Position numbers and translations under genes: made by a program. A stretch of 64,000 bases of DNA. Source: Streptomyces montanisoli (lineage in GTDB: Bacteria; Actinomycetota; Actinomycetes; Streptomycetales; Streptomycetaceae). This document shows, piece by piece, positions 27,159 through 35,758 of the stretch; position 1 is the first letter of the stretch, and the number at the start of each line of letters is the position of its first letter. Where the stretch lies: assembly GCF_017813245.1 (NCBI RefSeq), contig NZ_JAGIQL010000003.1, positions 1 through 64,000 on the forward strand, in the 5' to 3' direction. The notes below the pieces were generated by a model. It did not search any database. It worked only from the letters and a program-made list of their open reading frames with translations, and was not told the DNA's origin.

Positions 27159-28093
27159 CAGAGCAGTTCCTCCGTTCCTGCACGGCGGATGTAGAAGGTG
27201 ACCACGAACAGCACGACGGCCATGAGGATGAACGACAGCGCGGCCGCGGTCGGATAGTCGAGCACGGTGAGGAACTGCGACTGGATGACACTGCCGATCA
27301 TCTTGGTGTCGGCGGACCCGAGCAACTGGGCGTTGACGTAGTCGCCGCTCGACGGGATGAAGGTGAGCAGCGTCCCGGAGACCACACCGGGCAGCGACAT
27401 CGGGAAGGTCACCTTGCGGAAGGTGGTCCACGGGGTCGCGTACAGGTCGCCCGCGGCCTCGTGGAGCCGGTGGTCGATACGTTCGAGCGAGGTGTAGAGC
27501 GGCAGGATCATGAACGGCAGGAAGTTGTACGTGAGTCCTGTGACGACCGCGAGGGGTGTGGCGAGCACGCGGTGGCCGCTGGTCCAGCCGAGTGCGGCCG
27601 TGATGTCGAGGATGTGCGCCGAGCTGAGGAAGCCGACCACCGGGCCGCCGTCGGCGAGGATCGTCTTCCAGGCCAGCGTGCGGATGAGGAAGCTGGTGAA
27701 GAACGGCGCGATGACGAGCACGAGCAGCAGGTTGCGGTGGCGGCCCGCCCTGAAGGCGATGAGGTAGGCGAGCGGGTAGCCGACGACGAGGCAGAGCAGC
27801 GTGGCGACGGCGGCGTACAGCAGCGAGCGCAGGAACTGCGGGTAGTACTGCTGCAGCGCGTCCCAGTACGTCTGGAAGTGCCAGGTGACCTGGAAGCCGT
27901 TCTCCAGCGACCCGGTCTGCACGGAGGTGGACGCCTGGTAGACGAGCGGCACGAGGAAGAAGACGATCAGCCACAGGATGCCGGGCAGCAGCAGCCAGTA
28001 CGGCACGAGCCGCCCGCGGCGAAAGGCGCGGCGGCGGGGCGGTTCGCCGCCCGTGACCGGCGGGGCGTCCGGGGGCGCGGTGGTGGCCGTCAT
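27158..28093 (-). CDS. potB: Polyamine ABC transporter permease PotB-like
   Basis: A 311-residue permease with six membrane helices after a cytoplasmic N-terminus rich in Pro and Arg. The EAA-type loop is LHEAAGDLYATPWTTFRKVTFP. Hydrophobic segments begin at YWLLLPGILWLIVFFLVPL. Its ATG overlaps the stop of potA (ATGA), and its stop overlaps the start of potC, so translation of the three is coupled. Substrate inferred from the neighbouring binding protein. Confidence 0.88.
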   Translation of the reverse strand: MTATTAPPDAPPVTGGEPPRRRAFRRGRLVPYWLLLPGILWLIVFFLVPLVYQASTSVQTGSLENGFQVTWHFQTYWDALQQYYPQFLRSLLYAAVATLLCLVVGYPLAYLIAFRAGRHRNLLLVLVIAPFFTSFLIRTLAWKTILADGGPVVGFLSSAHILDITAALGWTSGHRVLATPLAVVTGLTYNFLPFMILPLYTSLERIDHRLHEAAGDLYATPWTTFRKVTFPMSLPGVVSGTLLTFIPSSGDYVNAQLLGSADTKMIGSVIQSQFLTVLDYPTAAALSFILMAVVLFVVTFYIRRAGTEELL

Positions 28094-29247
28094 GACGCCG
28101 CCTCCTCGCCCGCGGCGATGTCCTGGTCGGCGCCGAGCCCGAACGTGTGCTGCGGGTTCCAGTGCAGGACGACGTCGGCGCCGGGCGCGAGGCGCCCGTC
28201 CCGCTCGATGTTCTGCGCGTACACCTCTAGGCGCGGGCAGACCGCGCTGTCGACGACGTACTGCGTGGAGACGCCGATGAAGCTGGTGCCGGCGATGCGC
28301 CCCGGGACCCTGTTGCGGCCCTCGGGGATCGTGCCGGCGTCGTCGGCGTGGGATATGGCCATCTTCTCGGGGCGCACGCCGACGAGCACCTTGCGGCCGT
28401 TGCCGGTCGGTGCCGAGCAGCGCGCGGCGGGGAGCGTGAGCTTGCAGCCGCCGCTGCCCGAGACGGTGATCGCGTCGCCGTCCCGGCCGACGACCTCCGT
28501 CTCTATGAGGTTCGACGTGCCGAGGAAGTTGGCCACGAACGTCGTGCCCGGGTTCTCGTACAGGTCGCCGGGGGTGCCGAGCTGCTCGACGCGGCCCGCG
28601 CTCATCACGGCGATGGAGTCGGCCATGGTCATGGCCTCCTCCTGGTCGTGGGTGACATGGATGAAGGTGACGCCGACCTCCGTCTGGATGCGCTTGAGTT
28701 CGAGCTGCATCTGGCGGCGCAGCTTGAGGTCGAGCGCGCCGAGCGGCTCGTCGAGGAGCAGCACCTGCGGGCGGTTGATCAGGGCGCGGGCGACGGCGAC
28801 GCGCTGCTGCTGGCCGCCGGAGAGCTGCTGCGGCTTGCGGCGCGCGTAGTCGCCGAGCTGGACGAGGTCGAGCATCTCCCCGACCTGCTTCTTGACGGAC
28901 TTGATGCCGCGGCGCCGCAGGCCGAAGGCGACGTTCTCGTAGATGTCCAGGTGCGGGAAGAGCGCGTAGCTCTGGAAGACGGTGTTGACGGGGCGTTTGT
29001 ACGGCGGCAGGCCGGTCACGTCCCTGTCGCCGAGCAGCACGGTGCCCGTGGTGGGCTCCTCCAGGCCGGCGATCATGCGCAGGGTGGTGGTCTTGCCGCA
29101 GCCGGACGCGCCGAGCAGGGCGAAGAAGGAACCCTGCTGCACGGTGAGGTCGAGCGGCTGGACGGCCTGGAACGAGCCGTACTTCTTGCTGATGCCGGTG
29201 AGGCGGACGTCGCCGCCGCCCTGACCGGTGGACGCGGTCTCTGTCAT
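28090..29247 (-). CDS. potA: Polyamine ABC transporter ATP-binding protein PotA-like
   Basis: A 385-residue ATPase with Walker A GASGCGKT at 46-53, Q-loop VFQSYALFPHLDI, signature LSGGQQQRVA, Walker B LLLDEPLGALD and H-loop HVTHDQEEA. The C-terminal TOBE_2 domain (VGVRPEKMAISHAD and HWNPQHTFGLG) marks the spermidine/putrescine class. It forms the motor of the PotABCD importer. A 46-base gap separates it from potD. Confidence 0.9.
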   Translation of the reverse strand: MTETASTGQGGGDVRLTGISKKYGSFQAVQPLDLTVQQGSFFALLGASGCGKTTTLRMIAGLEEPTTGTVLLGDRDVTGLPPYKRPVNTVFQSYALFPHLDIYENVAFGLRRRGIKSVKKQVGEMLDLVQLGDYARRKPQQLSGGQQQRVAVARALINRPQVLLLDEPLGALDLKLRRQMQLELKRIQTEVGVTFIHVTHDQEEAMTMADSIAVMSAGRVEQLGTPGDLYENPGTTFVANFLGTSNLIETEVVGRDGDAITVSGSGGCKLTLPAARCSAPTGNGRKVLVGVRPEKMAISHADDAGTIPEGRNRVPGRIAGTSFIGVSTQYVVDSAVCPRLEVYAQNIERDGRLAPGADVVLHWNPQHTFGLGADQDIAAGEEAAS

Positions 29248-29293
29248 CGGTAACGGTCCCGGGGGCTAGGAGTTTGGGCGGTCTTGGGAGCGC

Positions 29294-30544
29294 CTAGGCG
29301 CCGATGAGGCGGGAGAACTTCTGCTCCAGTGCCGTGTCTTCCTTGTTGCTCAGGGAGCGGAAGTTGTGCGAGGCGGCCTGCATCTTCGCGTCGGGAATGA
29401 TCAGGACGTTGTTCGCCGCGTCCTTGTCGAGCTTCGCGAGTTCGGGCTTCACGTTGTCGCAGGGGCACACGTAGTTGATGTACTCGGCGAGCTTCGCGGC
29501 GGCGGGCGGCTCGTAGTAGTAGTCCATCAGGCGCTCGGCGTTGGAGCGGTGCCTGGACTTGGCCGGGACCATCATGTTGTCGCTGGAGATCATGTAGCCG
29601 GTCTTGGGGATGGCGTACCTGACCGCCGGGTTCTCGGCCTGGAGCTGGACGATGTCGCCTGCCCAGGCGAGGCAGGCGGCTATGTCGCCCTTGTCGAGGT
29701 CGGAGGTGTAGTCGTTGCCCGCGAAGCGCCTGATCTGGTGGGAGTCCACGCCCTTTTGGAGGCGGGCCACGGCCGCGTCGTAGTCGTCGGTGGTGAACGT
29801 CTCGGGGGCCTTGCCCATGTCGAGCAGCGTCATGCCCATGGTGTCGCGCATCTCGGTGAGGAAGGCGACGCGCCCCTTGAGCTTCGGGTCGTCGAGCAGC
29901 TGCGAGACGGAGTCGACCTTGCGGCCGCCGGTGGCCTTGACGTTGTACGCGATGACGGTGGGTATGCCGGCCCAGGGGTAGGAGTGGGCGCGGCCCGGGT
30001 CCCAGTCGGGGGCGCGGAACGGGTCGATGAGGTTGGCGTAGGCGTGCGGCATGAGGGACGCGTCGAGGGTCTGCGCCCAGCCGAGGCCGATGATGCGGCC
30101 CACGAGCCAGTCGGTGAGCACGATGATGTCGCGGCCGATGTCCTGCCCGGCGGCGAGCTGCGGCTGGATCTTGCCGAAGAACTCGTTGTTGTCGTTGATG
30201 TCGGTCTTGTACGTCACCTTGATGCCGGTGCGCCGGGTGAACTCCTCCAGCGTCGGGTAGTGCTTCCCGTCGTCGGTGACGTCCATGTACTCGGTCCAGT
30301 TGGAGAAGACGAGCTCCTTCTCCTTCGCCGAGTAGTCGGGGTCGCCGCCGCTGCCCTTGGCGTCCTTCTTCGCCGCGGGTATGCCGCAGCCGGTGAGCGC
30401 GGCGAAGCCGCCGAACGTGAGCGCGCCGACGCCGCCCGCGCGCAGCAGCGAACGGCGGGTCAGGGCACCCCTGCCGGTGGTGAGGTGGCGCTGGATGGCC
30501 GCCAGCTGGACGGACGACAGGCTCTCTGGTGCGTCGTGTGCCAT
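29294..30544 (-). CDS. potD: Polyamine-binding lipoprotein PotD-like
   Basis: A 416-residue extracellular solute-binding protein. The N-terminus has a twin-arginine motif (LTRRSLLRAGGVGALTFGG) running into the lipobox ALTGCG, so it is probably a Tat-exported lipoprotein. The mature part begins with ELVFSNWTEYMD, and WAGDIVQLQAENPAVRYAIP is the usual PotD/PotF region lining the amine site. ATG 30544 has GAGAGGG upstream. It delivers polyamine to the PotBC channel. Confidence 0.88.
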   Translation of the reverse strand: MAHDAPESLSSVQLAAIQRHLTTGRGALTRRSLLRAGGVGALTFGGFAALTGCGIPAAKKDAKGSGGDPDYSAKEKELVFSNWTEYMDVTDDGKHYPTLEEFTRRTGIKVTYKTDINDNNEFFGKIQPQLAAGQDIGRDIIVLTDWLVGRIIGLGWAQTLDASLMPHAYANLIDPFRAPDWDPGRAHSYPWAGIPTVIAYNVKATGGRKVDSVSQLLDDPKLKGRVAFLTEMRDTMGMTLLDMGKAPETFTTDDYDAAVARLQKGVDSHQIRRFAGNDYTSDLDKGDIAACLAWAGDIVQLQAENPAVRYAIPKTGYMISSDNMMVPAKSRHRSNAERLMDYYYEPPAAAKLAEYINYVCPCDNVKPELAKLDKDAANNVLIIPDAKMQAASHNFRSLSNKEDTALEQKFSRLIGA

Positions 30545-30570
30545 GGACTTCGCCCTCTCGGGTGTGTGTG

Positions 30571-32088
30571 TCACGTCCGGTCCCCGAAGATCGTGCGGTG
30601 CCAGTCCTTCCTCGGCACCGCGGTGTTGTCGTACATGACGTGCTTGACCTGCGTGTACTCCTCGAACGAGTACGCCGACATGTCCTTGCCCCACCCGCTG
30701 TGCTTGTAGCCGCCGTGGGGCATCTCGCTGATGATCGGGATGTGGTCGTTGATCCACACGCAGCCGGCCCTGATCTCGCGGGTGGCGCGTCCCGTGCGGT
30801 AGACGTCACGGCTCCAGGCGGACGCGGCGAGCCCGTAGGGGGTGTCGTTGGCGAGCGCGATGCCCTCGTCGTCGGTGTCGAAGGGGACGGCGACGAGCAC
30901 GGGCCCGAAGATCTCGGACTGGACGGCCTCGCTGTCCTGCGCGGCGTCCGCGATGAGGGTGGGCCGGTAGTAGGCGCCGGCGGCGAGTGCGCCGCCGGGC
31001 GCCTCGCCCCCGGTGACGATCCGTGCGCGGCCGCGGGCGCGGTCCACGAATCCGGCGACGCGGTCGCGCTGGGCGTGGCTGACGAGGGGCCCGAGGTCGG
31101 TGCCGGCCGCGAACGGGTCGCCGACGCGCACGGTCTCCATCAGCGCGGCGACGTCCGCGACGAACGCGTCGTACAGCGGGCGCTGCACGTAGGCGCGTGT
31201 GGCGGCCGTACAGTCCTGGCCGGTGTTGATGAGCGCGCCGGCGACGGCGCCGTGCACGGCGGCCTCCAGGTCGGCGTCGTCGAAGACCACGAACGGGGCC
31301 TTGCCGCCGAGTTCGAGGTGGAGGCGGGTGACGCCCGCGGTGGCGATCGCAGCGACGCGCCTGCCGACGGCGGTGGAGCCGGTGAACGACGTCATCGCCA
31401 CGTCCGGGTGGCCGACGAGGTGCTCGCCCGCCTCGGCTCCCGCGCCGCTGACGATGTTGATCACGCCGTCGGGGATCCCTGCCTCCTGTGCGGCCTGGGC
31501 GAACATCAGGGAGGTGAGGGGCGTGATCTCGGCGGGCTTCAGCACGATGGTGTTGCCCGCCGCGACGGCCGGGAGGATCTTCCAAGCGGCCATCTGGAGG
31601 GGGTAGTTCCAGGGGGCGATGGAGCCCACGACGCCGATGGGTTCCCTGCGGACGTACGAGGTGTGGTCCGCGCTGTACTCGCCGGCCGAGACGCCCTGGA
31701 GGTGGCGGGCGGCGCCCGCGAAGAACGCGGCGTTGTCGACCGTGCCGGGCACGTCGAAGCCTGCGGACAGCTTGAGGGGCTTGCCGCACTGGAGCGACTC
31801 GGCGTGCGCGAAGTCGTCGGCGCGCGCCGCGAGCACGGTGGCGAGGCGGTGCAGCGCGTCGGAGCGCTCGCCCGGGGTGGCCGATGACCAGCCGGGGAAG
31901 GCGGCGCGGGCGGCGGCGACGGCCGCGTCCACGTCGGCGGTGGAGGCGAGCTCGTAGGTGAGGACGGTCTCGCCGGTGGCCGGATCCACCACGTCCTGGG
32001 TGCGTCCCGAGGTGCCGTGCACGAGGCGTCCGCCGATGAACTGCGCGCCGTCCGTGAAGCGTTGCTCCGCCTGGAAGCGGTCACCCAT
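30571..32088 (-). CDS. Aldehyde dehydrogenase (gamma-aminobutyraldehyde/betaine-aldehyde type), first gene of the pot operon
   Basis: A 505-residue ALDH with SIAPWNYPLQMAAWK, KPAEITPLTSL, LHLELGGKAPFVV (general base Glu) and NTGQDCTAATR (nucleophilic Cys), then IFGPVLVAVPF. The WNYPLQM and GQDC blocks are typical of gamma-aminobutyraldehyde dehydrogenases of the PuuC/PatD class. It stands 26 bases before potD and likely leads the operon, so it would oxidise the aldehyde made by the PuuB-like oxidase at the operon's end. The promoter should lie in the 182-base gap shared with the NADAR gene. Confidence 0.88.
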   Translation of the reverse strand: MGDRFQAEQRFTDGAQFIGGRLVHGTSGRTQDVVDPATGETVLTYELASTADVDAAVAAARAAFPGWSSATPGERSDALHRLATVLAARADDFAHAESLQCGKPLKLSAGFDVPGTVDNAAFFAGAARHLQGVSAGEYSADHTSYVRREPIGVVGSIAPWNYPLQMAAWKILPAVAAGNTIVLKPAEITPLTSLMFAQAAQEAGIPDGVINIVSGAGAEAGEHLVGHPDVAMTSFTGSTAVGRRVAAIATAGVTRLHLELGGKAPFVVFDDADLEAAVHGAVAGALINTGQDCTAATRAYVQRPLYDAFVADVAALMETVRVGDPFAAGTDLGPLVSHAQRDRVAGFVDRARGRARIVTGGEAPGGALAAGAYYRPTLIADAAQDSEAVQSEIFGPVLVAVPFDTDDEGIALANDTPYGLAASAWSRDVYRTGRATREIRAGCVWINDHIPIISEMPHGGYKHSGWGKDMSAYSFEEYTQVKHVMYDNTAVPRKDWHRTIFGDRT

Positions 32089-32270
32089 GACGTTCTCCGT
32101 TGTCCGAGCGTCGATTGAGTGACGATCCTGGCAGAGCATCGCCCATGCAACAAGGGATTCCGTTGTTTCCTTTTGGTCACGCAACGGAATCGGTCGATGA
32201 CGCAACCTGCCGGCGCCCGGCGCGTGCGCGCGCGGCACACGCGACTCGCGGCCCTGGCAGACTCGCCCCT

Positions 32271-32852
32271 GTGGACGAGGGCATGAGCGGCGACCTGGGG
32301 GGACCGGCGCGTGTGCGCGATCTCGTCGAGCGCGCACAGCGGGGCGAGCGGATCGGGTTCCTGCACTTCTGGGGGCATTCGGCCCGCCGCGACGGCAGGC
32401 TCTCGGCGAGTTGCCTCAGCCAGTGGTGGCCGTCCCCGTTCACGGTCGACGGCGTCGAGTACAGGACGGCCGAGCACTGGATGATGGCGGGCAAGGCGCG
32501 CCTGTTCGGGGACGCGGAGGCCGAGCGCGCGGCGCTGGCCGCGGGCCATCCGTCCCGGGCCAAGAACGCCGGGCGGCTGGTGCGCGGCTTCGACGAGGAC
32601 GTCTGGCGGCGGGAACGGTTCGCCCTGGTGGTGGCCGGCAGCCTGCACAAGTTCGGCGGCGATGCCGCCCTGCGCGGCTTCCTGCTCGCGACGGGCGAGC
32701 GCGTCCTGGTGGAGGCGAGCCCGCTGGACCACGTGTGGGGCATCGGTCTCGCCGCGGACGACGAGCGCGCCGGGGACCCCGCGCGGTGGCGGGGCGAGAA
32801 CCTCCTGGGCTTCGCCCTGATGGAGGCCCGCGGCCGGCTCGCCCTGACCTGA
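32271..32852 (+). CDS. NADAR-family protein (YbiA-like N-glycosidase)
   Basis: A 193-residue protein with the NADAR fold: FLHFWGH, CLSQWWPSPFTVDGVEYRTAEHWMMAGKARLFGD, and the closing WGIGLAADD plus GENLLGFALMEAR. Members remove ribose-linked groups from riboflavin intermediates or reverse ADP-ribosylation. The start is uncertain: ATG 32283 has GAGGG only one base away, while GTG 32271 lies ten bases after a CAGACT -10-like hexamer and could be leaderless; I chose 32271. Nothing nearby is a DarT-like toxin, so I see no sign of a toxin pair. Confidence 0.82.
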   Translation: MDEGMSGDLGGPARVRDLVERAQRGERIGFLHFWGHSARRDGRLSASCLSQWWPSPFTVDGVEYRTAEHWMMAGKARLFGDAEAERAALAAGHPSRAKNAGRLVRGFDEDVWRRERFALVVAGSLHKFGGDAALRGFLLATGERVLVEASPLDHVWGIGLAADDERAGDPARWRGENLLGFALMEARGRLALT

Positions 32853-32864
32853 GGCGGCGGCGGG

Positions 32865-32894
32865 CGCCCGGGCGGCGAGGATGCCGCCCGGGCG
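32865..32894. terminator. Bidirectional hairpin terminator
   Basis: CGCCCGGGCGGC at 32865-32876 pairs perfectly with 32883-32894 around a six-base loop, between the convergent NADAR and DUF4190 genes. Confidence 0.75.
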
Positions 32895-32900
32895 GGCGGG

Positions 32901-33644
32901 TCAGCGGGCCGGGTGGTCCACGACGAGCGACGTGGCGAAGGGGTCGCCGTCCTGCAGCGGCGTGTTGTCGTGCGAATCCCGGACGCCGAGGACGATGGCG
33001 ACCACGATGAACGCGATCACCAGCAGGCCGATGACCGCGCCGATCCAGCCGAGGATGAGACCCGCGGTCGCCGCGCCCCGGTTGGTCGCCTGGCCGTTGT
33101 CCGCCTTCCTGCGGCCCTTGATGCCGAAGATGATCGCGAGGATGCCCGCGATCAGGCCGACGACCCCGTACATGCAGAAGCCGACGACCGAGATGATGCC
33201 GAGCACCATGGCCGCCGTGCCCATGCCGTTCGACGGCATCGGCTGCACGCCCCAGTGGCTGCCCGGGTAGGGGGCGGGACCACCGGAGTACGGGCCCGGG
33301 CCGGCCGGGTAGGAGCCGGAGCCCCCGGGGTACTGCGGGTAGCCGTAGGCCGAGGGCTGCTGGCTGCCGTACGCGGGCCCCGGGGCGGGACCCGTTCCCT
33401 GCGGCGCGGAGCCCGGGGCCGTGTTCGGGTAACCGTACGGGCCCGGCGCGGGAGGCGGCGGGGGCACGGCGGGCCCGCCGCCGTCGGGGGCGGGGGCCGC
33501 CATCGTCGGCTGTTCGTGCACCGAGCCGCCGGAAGGAGGACCGGCCGGCCCTCCGGGCTTGTCGAGCGAGGGCCGCCGCTCCGGCGGCGCCCATGGATCC
33601 CGCGGCTGCTCCCCGCCTGCCTGCGGCCCGTTCTGATCTGGCAT
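32901..33644 (-). CDS. DUF4190 membrane protein with Pro/Gly/Tyr-rich cytoplasmic tail
   Basis: A 247-residue protein. Residues 1 to about 140 are a disordered Pro/Gly/Tyr/Gln-rich tail (repeats of YPxxPGP type); two hydrophobic segments follow (MGTAAMVLGIISVVGFCMYG and AGLILGWIGAVIGLLVIAFIV) with a short basic loop GIKGRRKADNG between them, the DUF4190 pattern. A short extracellular C-terminus ends it. GGGGGAG precedes ATG 33644. No enzymatic motif. Such proteins are common near the actinobacterial cell pole or septum genes, but no role is known here. Confidence 0.75.
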   Translation of the reverse strand: MPDQNGPQAGGEQPRDPWAPPERRPSLDKPGGPAGPPSGGSVHEQPTMAAPAPDGGGPAVPPPPPAPGPYGYPNTAPGSAPQGTGPAPGPAYGSQQPSAYGYPQYPGGSGSYPAGPGPYSGGPAPYPGSHWGVQPMPSNGMGTAAMVLGIISVVGFCMYGVVGLIAGILAIIFGIKGRRKADNGQATNRGAATAGLILGWIGAVIGLLVIAFIVVAIVLGVRDSHDNTPLQDGDPFATSLVVDHPAR

Positions 33645-34013
33645 CGCGCTCCCCCATCGTGTGAGCAGTCATGCTACAAGCGCCCTGACGCCCCCGATCT
33701 CCGAGGCCCTCGGCCGCGCAACGCATACGGCCTGGTGCGCGATGGCGAGCGGGCTCGCGACGCCCTGCGGTCCGCCTCCGGCGTTGTCTCCCCCAGCCTT
33801 CGGCCGGGGGTACCTCCAGTCCCCGACGTCCACCAGCCTGCGGCCGGGAGGTACCCCCACCGCGTCGAGTCCCTCCTCCGCCTTGGATTCGAAGCCGCAG
33901 GACGCCGCTCGCTGATCCACTCTCCACCGGGCACCAGACCGTTACGATGTTCCGTCGATGCCGGGCCTGGGCCGCGTCCCGCTCCGGCCCGACCGGTTTC
34001 GCTGGAGGACCCC
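33645..34013. other. Intergenic region with dispersed repeat, upstream of the deaminase operon
   Basis: A 369-base gap. Besides the repeat at 33776-33888 it must hold divergent promoters for the DUF4190 gene and the deaminase operon; a GGAGGACC ribosome binding site ends it. No convincing short gene was found. Confidence 0.5.
33776..33888. repeat. Second copy of the dispersed repeat (inverse orientation), with an internal duplicated unit
   Basis: Blocks 33776-33788 and 33860-33888 match 3741-3729 and 3712-3684 on the other strand (13/13 and 28/29 bases). Between them are two copies of a CCAGCCT(T/G)CGGCCGGG unit with a GGTACC core (33793-33817 and 33833-33858), a motif I recall as scattered through Streptomyces intergenic DNA. 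This copy lacks the 14-bp terminal inverted repeats of the first. Confidence 0.7.
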
Positions 34014-35039
34014 ATGACCGACCTGCACCCGTTCATCGCCGGGCTGCCCAAGGCGGAGCTGCACGTGCACCACGTCGGCTCCGCCTCCCCCCGCATCGTC
34101 GCCGAACTCGCCGGGCGGCACGCCGACTCGAAGGTGCCGACCGATCAGGAGGCGCTCGCCGACTACTTCACGTTCACCGACTTCGCGCACTTCATCGAGG
34201 TGTACCTGTCGGTGGTCGACCTGATCCGCACGCCCGAGGACGTCCGTCTGCTGACGTTCGAGATCGCGCGGGACATGGCGCGGCAGAACATCCGCTACGC
34301 CGAGCTGACGGTCACCCCGTTCAGCTCGACCAGCCGCGGCATCCCCGAAGTGGCGTTCATGGAGGCCATAGAGGACGCCCGCAAGGCAGCGGAGGCCGAA
34401 CTCGGCGTCGTCCTGCGGTGGATCTTCGACATCCCGGGCGAGGCGGGGCTGCCGTCCGCCGAGGAGACGGCGCGGCTCGCGGTGGACCTGCGCCCCGAGG
34501 GGCTGGTCGGCTTCGGGCTCGGGGGGCCGGAGATCGGCGTGCCGCGCCCGCAGTTCAAGCCGTACTTCGACCGCGCGATCGCCGCGGGCCTGCACTCCGT
34601 GCCGCACGCCGGGGAGACGACGGGGCCCGGGACCGTGTGGGACGCGCTGCGGGAGCTGCGCGCGGAGCGCATCGGGCACGGCACCAGCTCCGTCCAGGAC
34701 CCCGCGCTGCTCGCGCACCTGGCGGAGCACCGCATTCCGCTGGAGGTGTGCCCCACCTCCAACATCGCGACCCGCGCGGTCGCCCGCCTCGACGAGCATC
34801 CCCTGGCGCGGATGGTGGAGGCCGGGGTGCTGGTCACCGTGGGCAGCGACGACCCGCCGATGTTCGGCACCGACCTCAACCAGGAGTACGGGGTCGCCGC
34901 CCGGCTGCTCGGCCTGGACGAGCGTGGCGTGGCCGCACTGGCGAAGAACGGCGTCGAGGCGTCCTTCCTCGACGATGCGGGCAAGAAGACGCTCGCCGGT
35001 GAGATCGACGCCTACACCGACGCGTGGCTCGCCCGGTGA
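34014..35039 (+). CDS. Adenosine deaminase-family enzyme (possibly aminodeoxyfutalosine deaminase)
   Basis: A 341-residue amidohydrolase of the adenosine deaminase family. Zinc and catalytic motifs are present: AELHVHHVGS near residue 15 (HxH), SVPHAGETTGPGT (His and Glu), ERIGHGTS, and VGSDDPPMFGTDLNQEY (two Asp). The HVGSASPRIVAELAGRH variant, instead of the HLDGS of classical enzymes, is what I recall for Streptomyces proteins shown or proposed to deaminate 6-aminodeoxyfutalosine in menaquinone synthesis, so both names are possible. ATG 34014 has GGAGGAC ahead. It begins a three-gene operon through a GTGA overlap. Confidence 0.85.
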   Translation: MTDLHPFIAGLPKAELHVHHVGSASPRIVAELAGRHADSKVPTDQEALADYFTFTDFAHFIEVYLSVVDLIRTPEDVRLLTFEIARDMARQNIRYAELTVTPFSSTSRGIPEVAFMEAIEDARKAAEAELGVVLRWIFDIPGEAGLPSAEETARLAVDLRPEGLVGFGLGGPEIGVPRPQFKPYFDRAIAAGLHSVPHAGETTGPGTVWDALRELRAERIGHGTSSVQDPALLAHLAEHRIPLEVCPTSNIATRAVARLDEHPLARMVEAGVLVTVGSDDPPMFGTDLNQEYGVAARLLGLDERGVAALAKNGVEASFLDDAGKKTLAGEIDAYTDAWLAR

Positions 35040-35758
35040 GCCGCCGTGGCTTCGTCGCCGTGGCGCACCGCGGCGACCCGTACCGGCTGCGGGAGAACAC
35101 CGTCGCCTCGATCCGGTCCGCCGCCGCGCGCGGGGCCGACGCGGTCGAGACGGACGTCAGGCTCACCCGTGACGGGGTGCCCGTGCTGCTGCACGACGCC
35201 TCGCTCGAACGCCTCTGGGGCGACCCGCGCCCGCTCGCCGACGTCACGGCGCGCGAGCTCACCGAGGTGACGTCGGGAGGCGTGCCGCTCCTGCGCGACG
35301 CGCTGCGGGCGACGGAGTGCCGGCTGCAGCTGGACCTGCCGGGTGCGACGCCCGAGGCGGTGCGCGCCATGGTGGGGGTCGTGCGGGAGTGCGGCGCGAG
35401 CGAGCGGGTGTACTGGACGGGCGCGCCGTCCACGATGCTCGCGGTGCGCGCGGCGGAGCCGGGTGCCGAGATCGCGATGACGTGGGGGACGGTGGCTCCC
35501 CCACTGCCCTCGCTGCTCGCGGCCGTGCGGCCGCGTTGGGTCAACTACCGCTTCGGCCTGGCCACCGCGGAGGTGATCGCGCGCGGCCACCGCGACGGGC
35601 TGCTGGTGTCGGCCTGGACCGTCGACACGGGGTGGCGGATGCGGCGCCTGATCCGCGCGGGCATCGACGCGCTGACGACCAACAGGATCGACGTGCTCGC
35701 GCGGTTGGTGGCAGGCTCGCGTGGCGTGCCGGCGCACAACGGGGAGGAGCGGACGTGA
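35036..35758 (+). CDS. Glycerophosphodiester phosphodiesterase family protein
   Basis: A 240-residue TIM-barrel GDPD. The N-terminus VAVAHRGDPYRLRENTVASI contains the catalytic HRG...EN pattern, followed by DAVETDVRLTRDGVPVLLHD with the metal-binding Glu/Asp and second His. The end SAWTVDTGWRMRRLIRAGIDALTTNRID is typical. There is no signal peptide, so it acts on intracellular glycerophosphodiesters. GTG 35036 overlaps the upstream stop and its own stop overlaps the next start, both as GTGA. Confidence 0.88.
   Translation: MSRRGFVAVAHRGDPYRLRENTVASIRSAAARGADAVETDVRLTRDGVPVLLHDASLERLWGDPRPLADVTARELTEVTSGGVPLLRDALRATECRLQLDLPGATPEAVRAMVGVVRECGASERVYWTGAPSTMLAVRAAEPGAEIAMTWGTVAPPLPSLLAAVRPRWVNYRFGLATAEVIARGHRDGLLVSAWTVDTGWRMRRLIRAGIDALTTNRIDVLARLVAGSRGVPAHNGEERT

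Noticed and set aside
32271..32852. NADAR gene as part of a DarT-type toxin-antitoxin or anti-phage pair
   Set aside because: The neighbours are an aldehyde dehydrogenase and a DUF4190 protein; no ADP-ribosyltransferase gene is adjacent.
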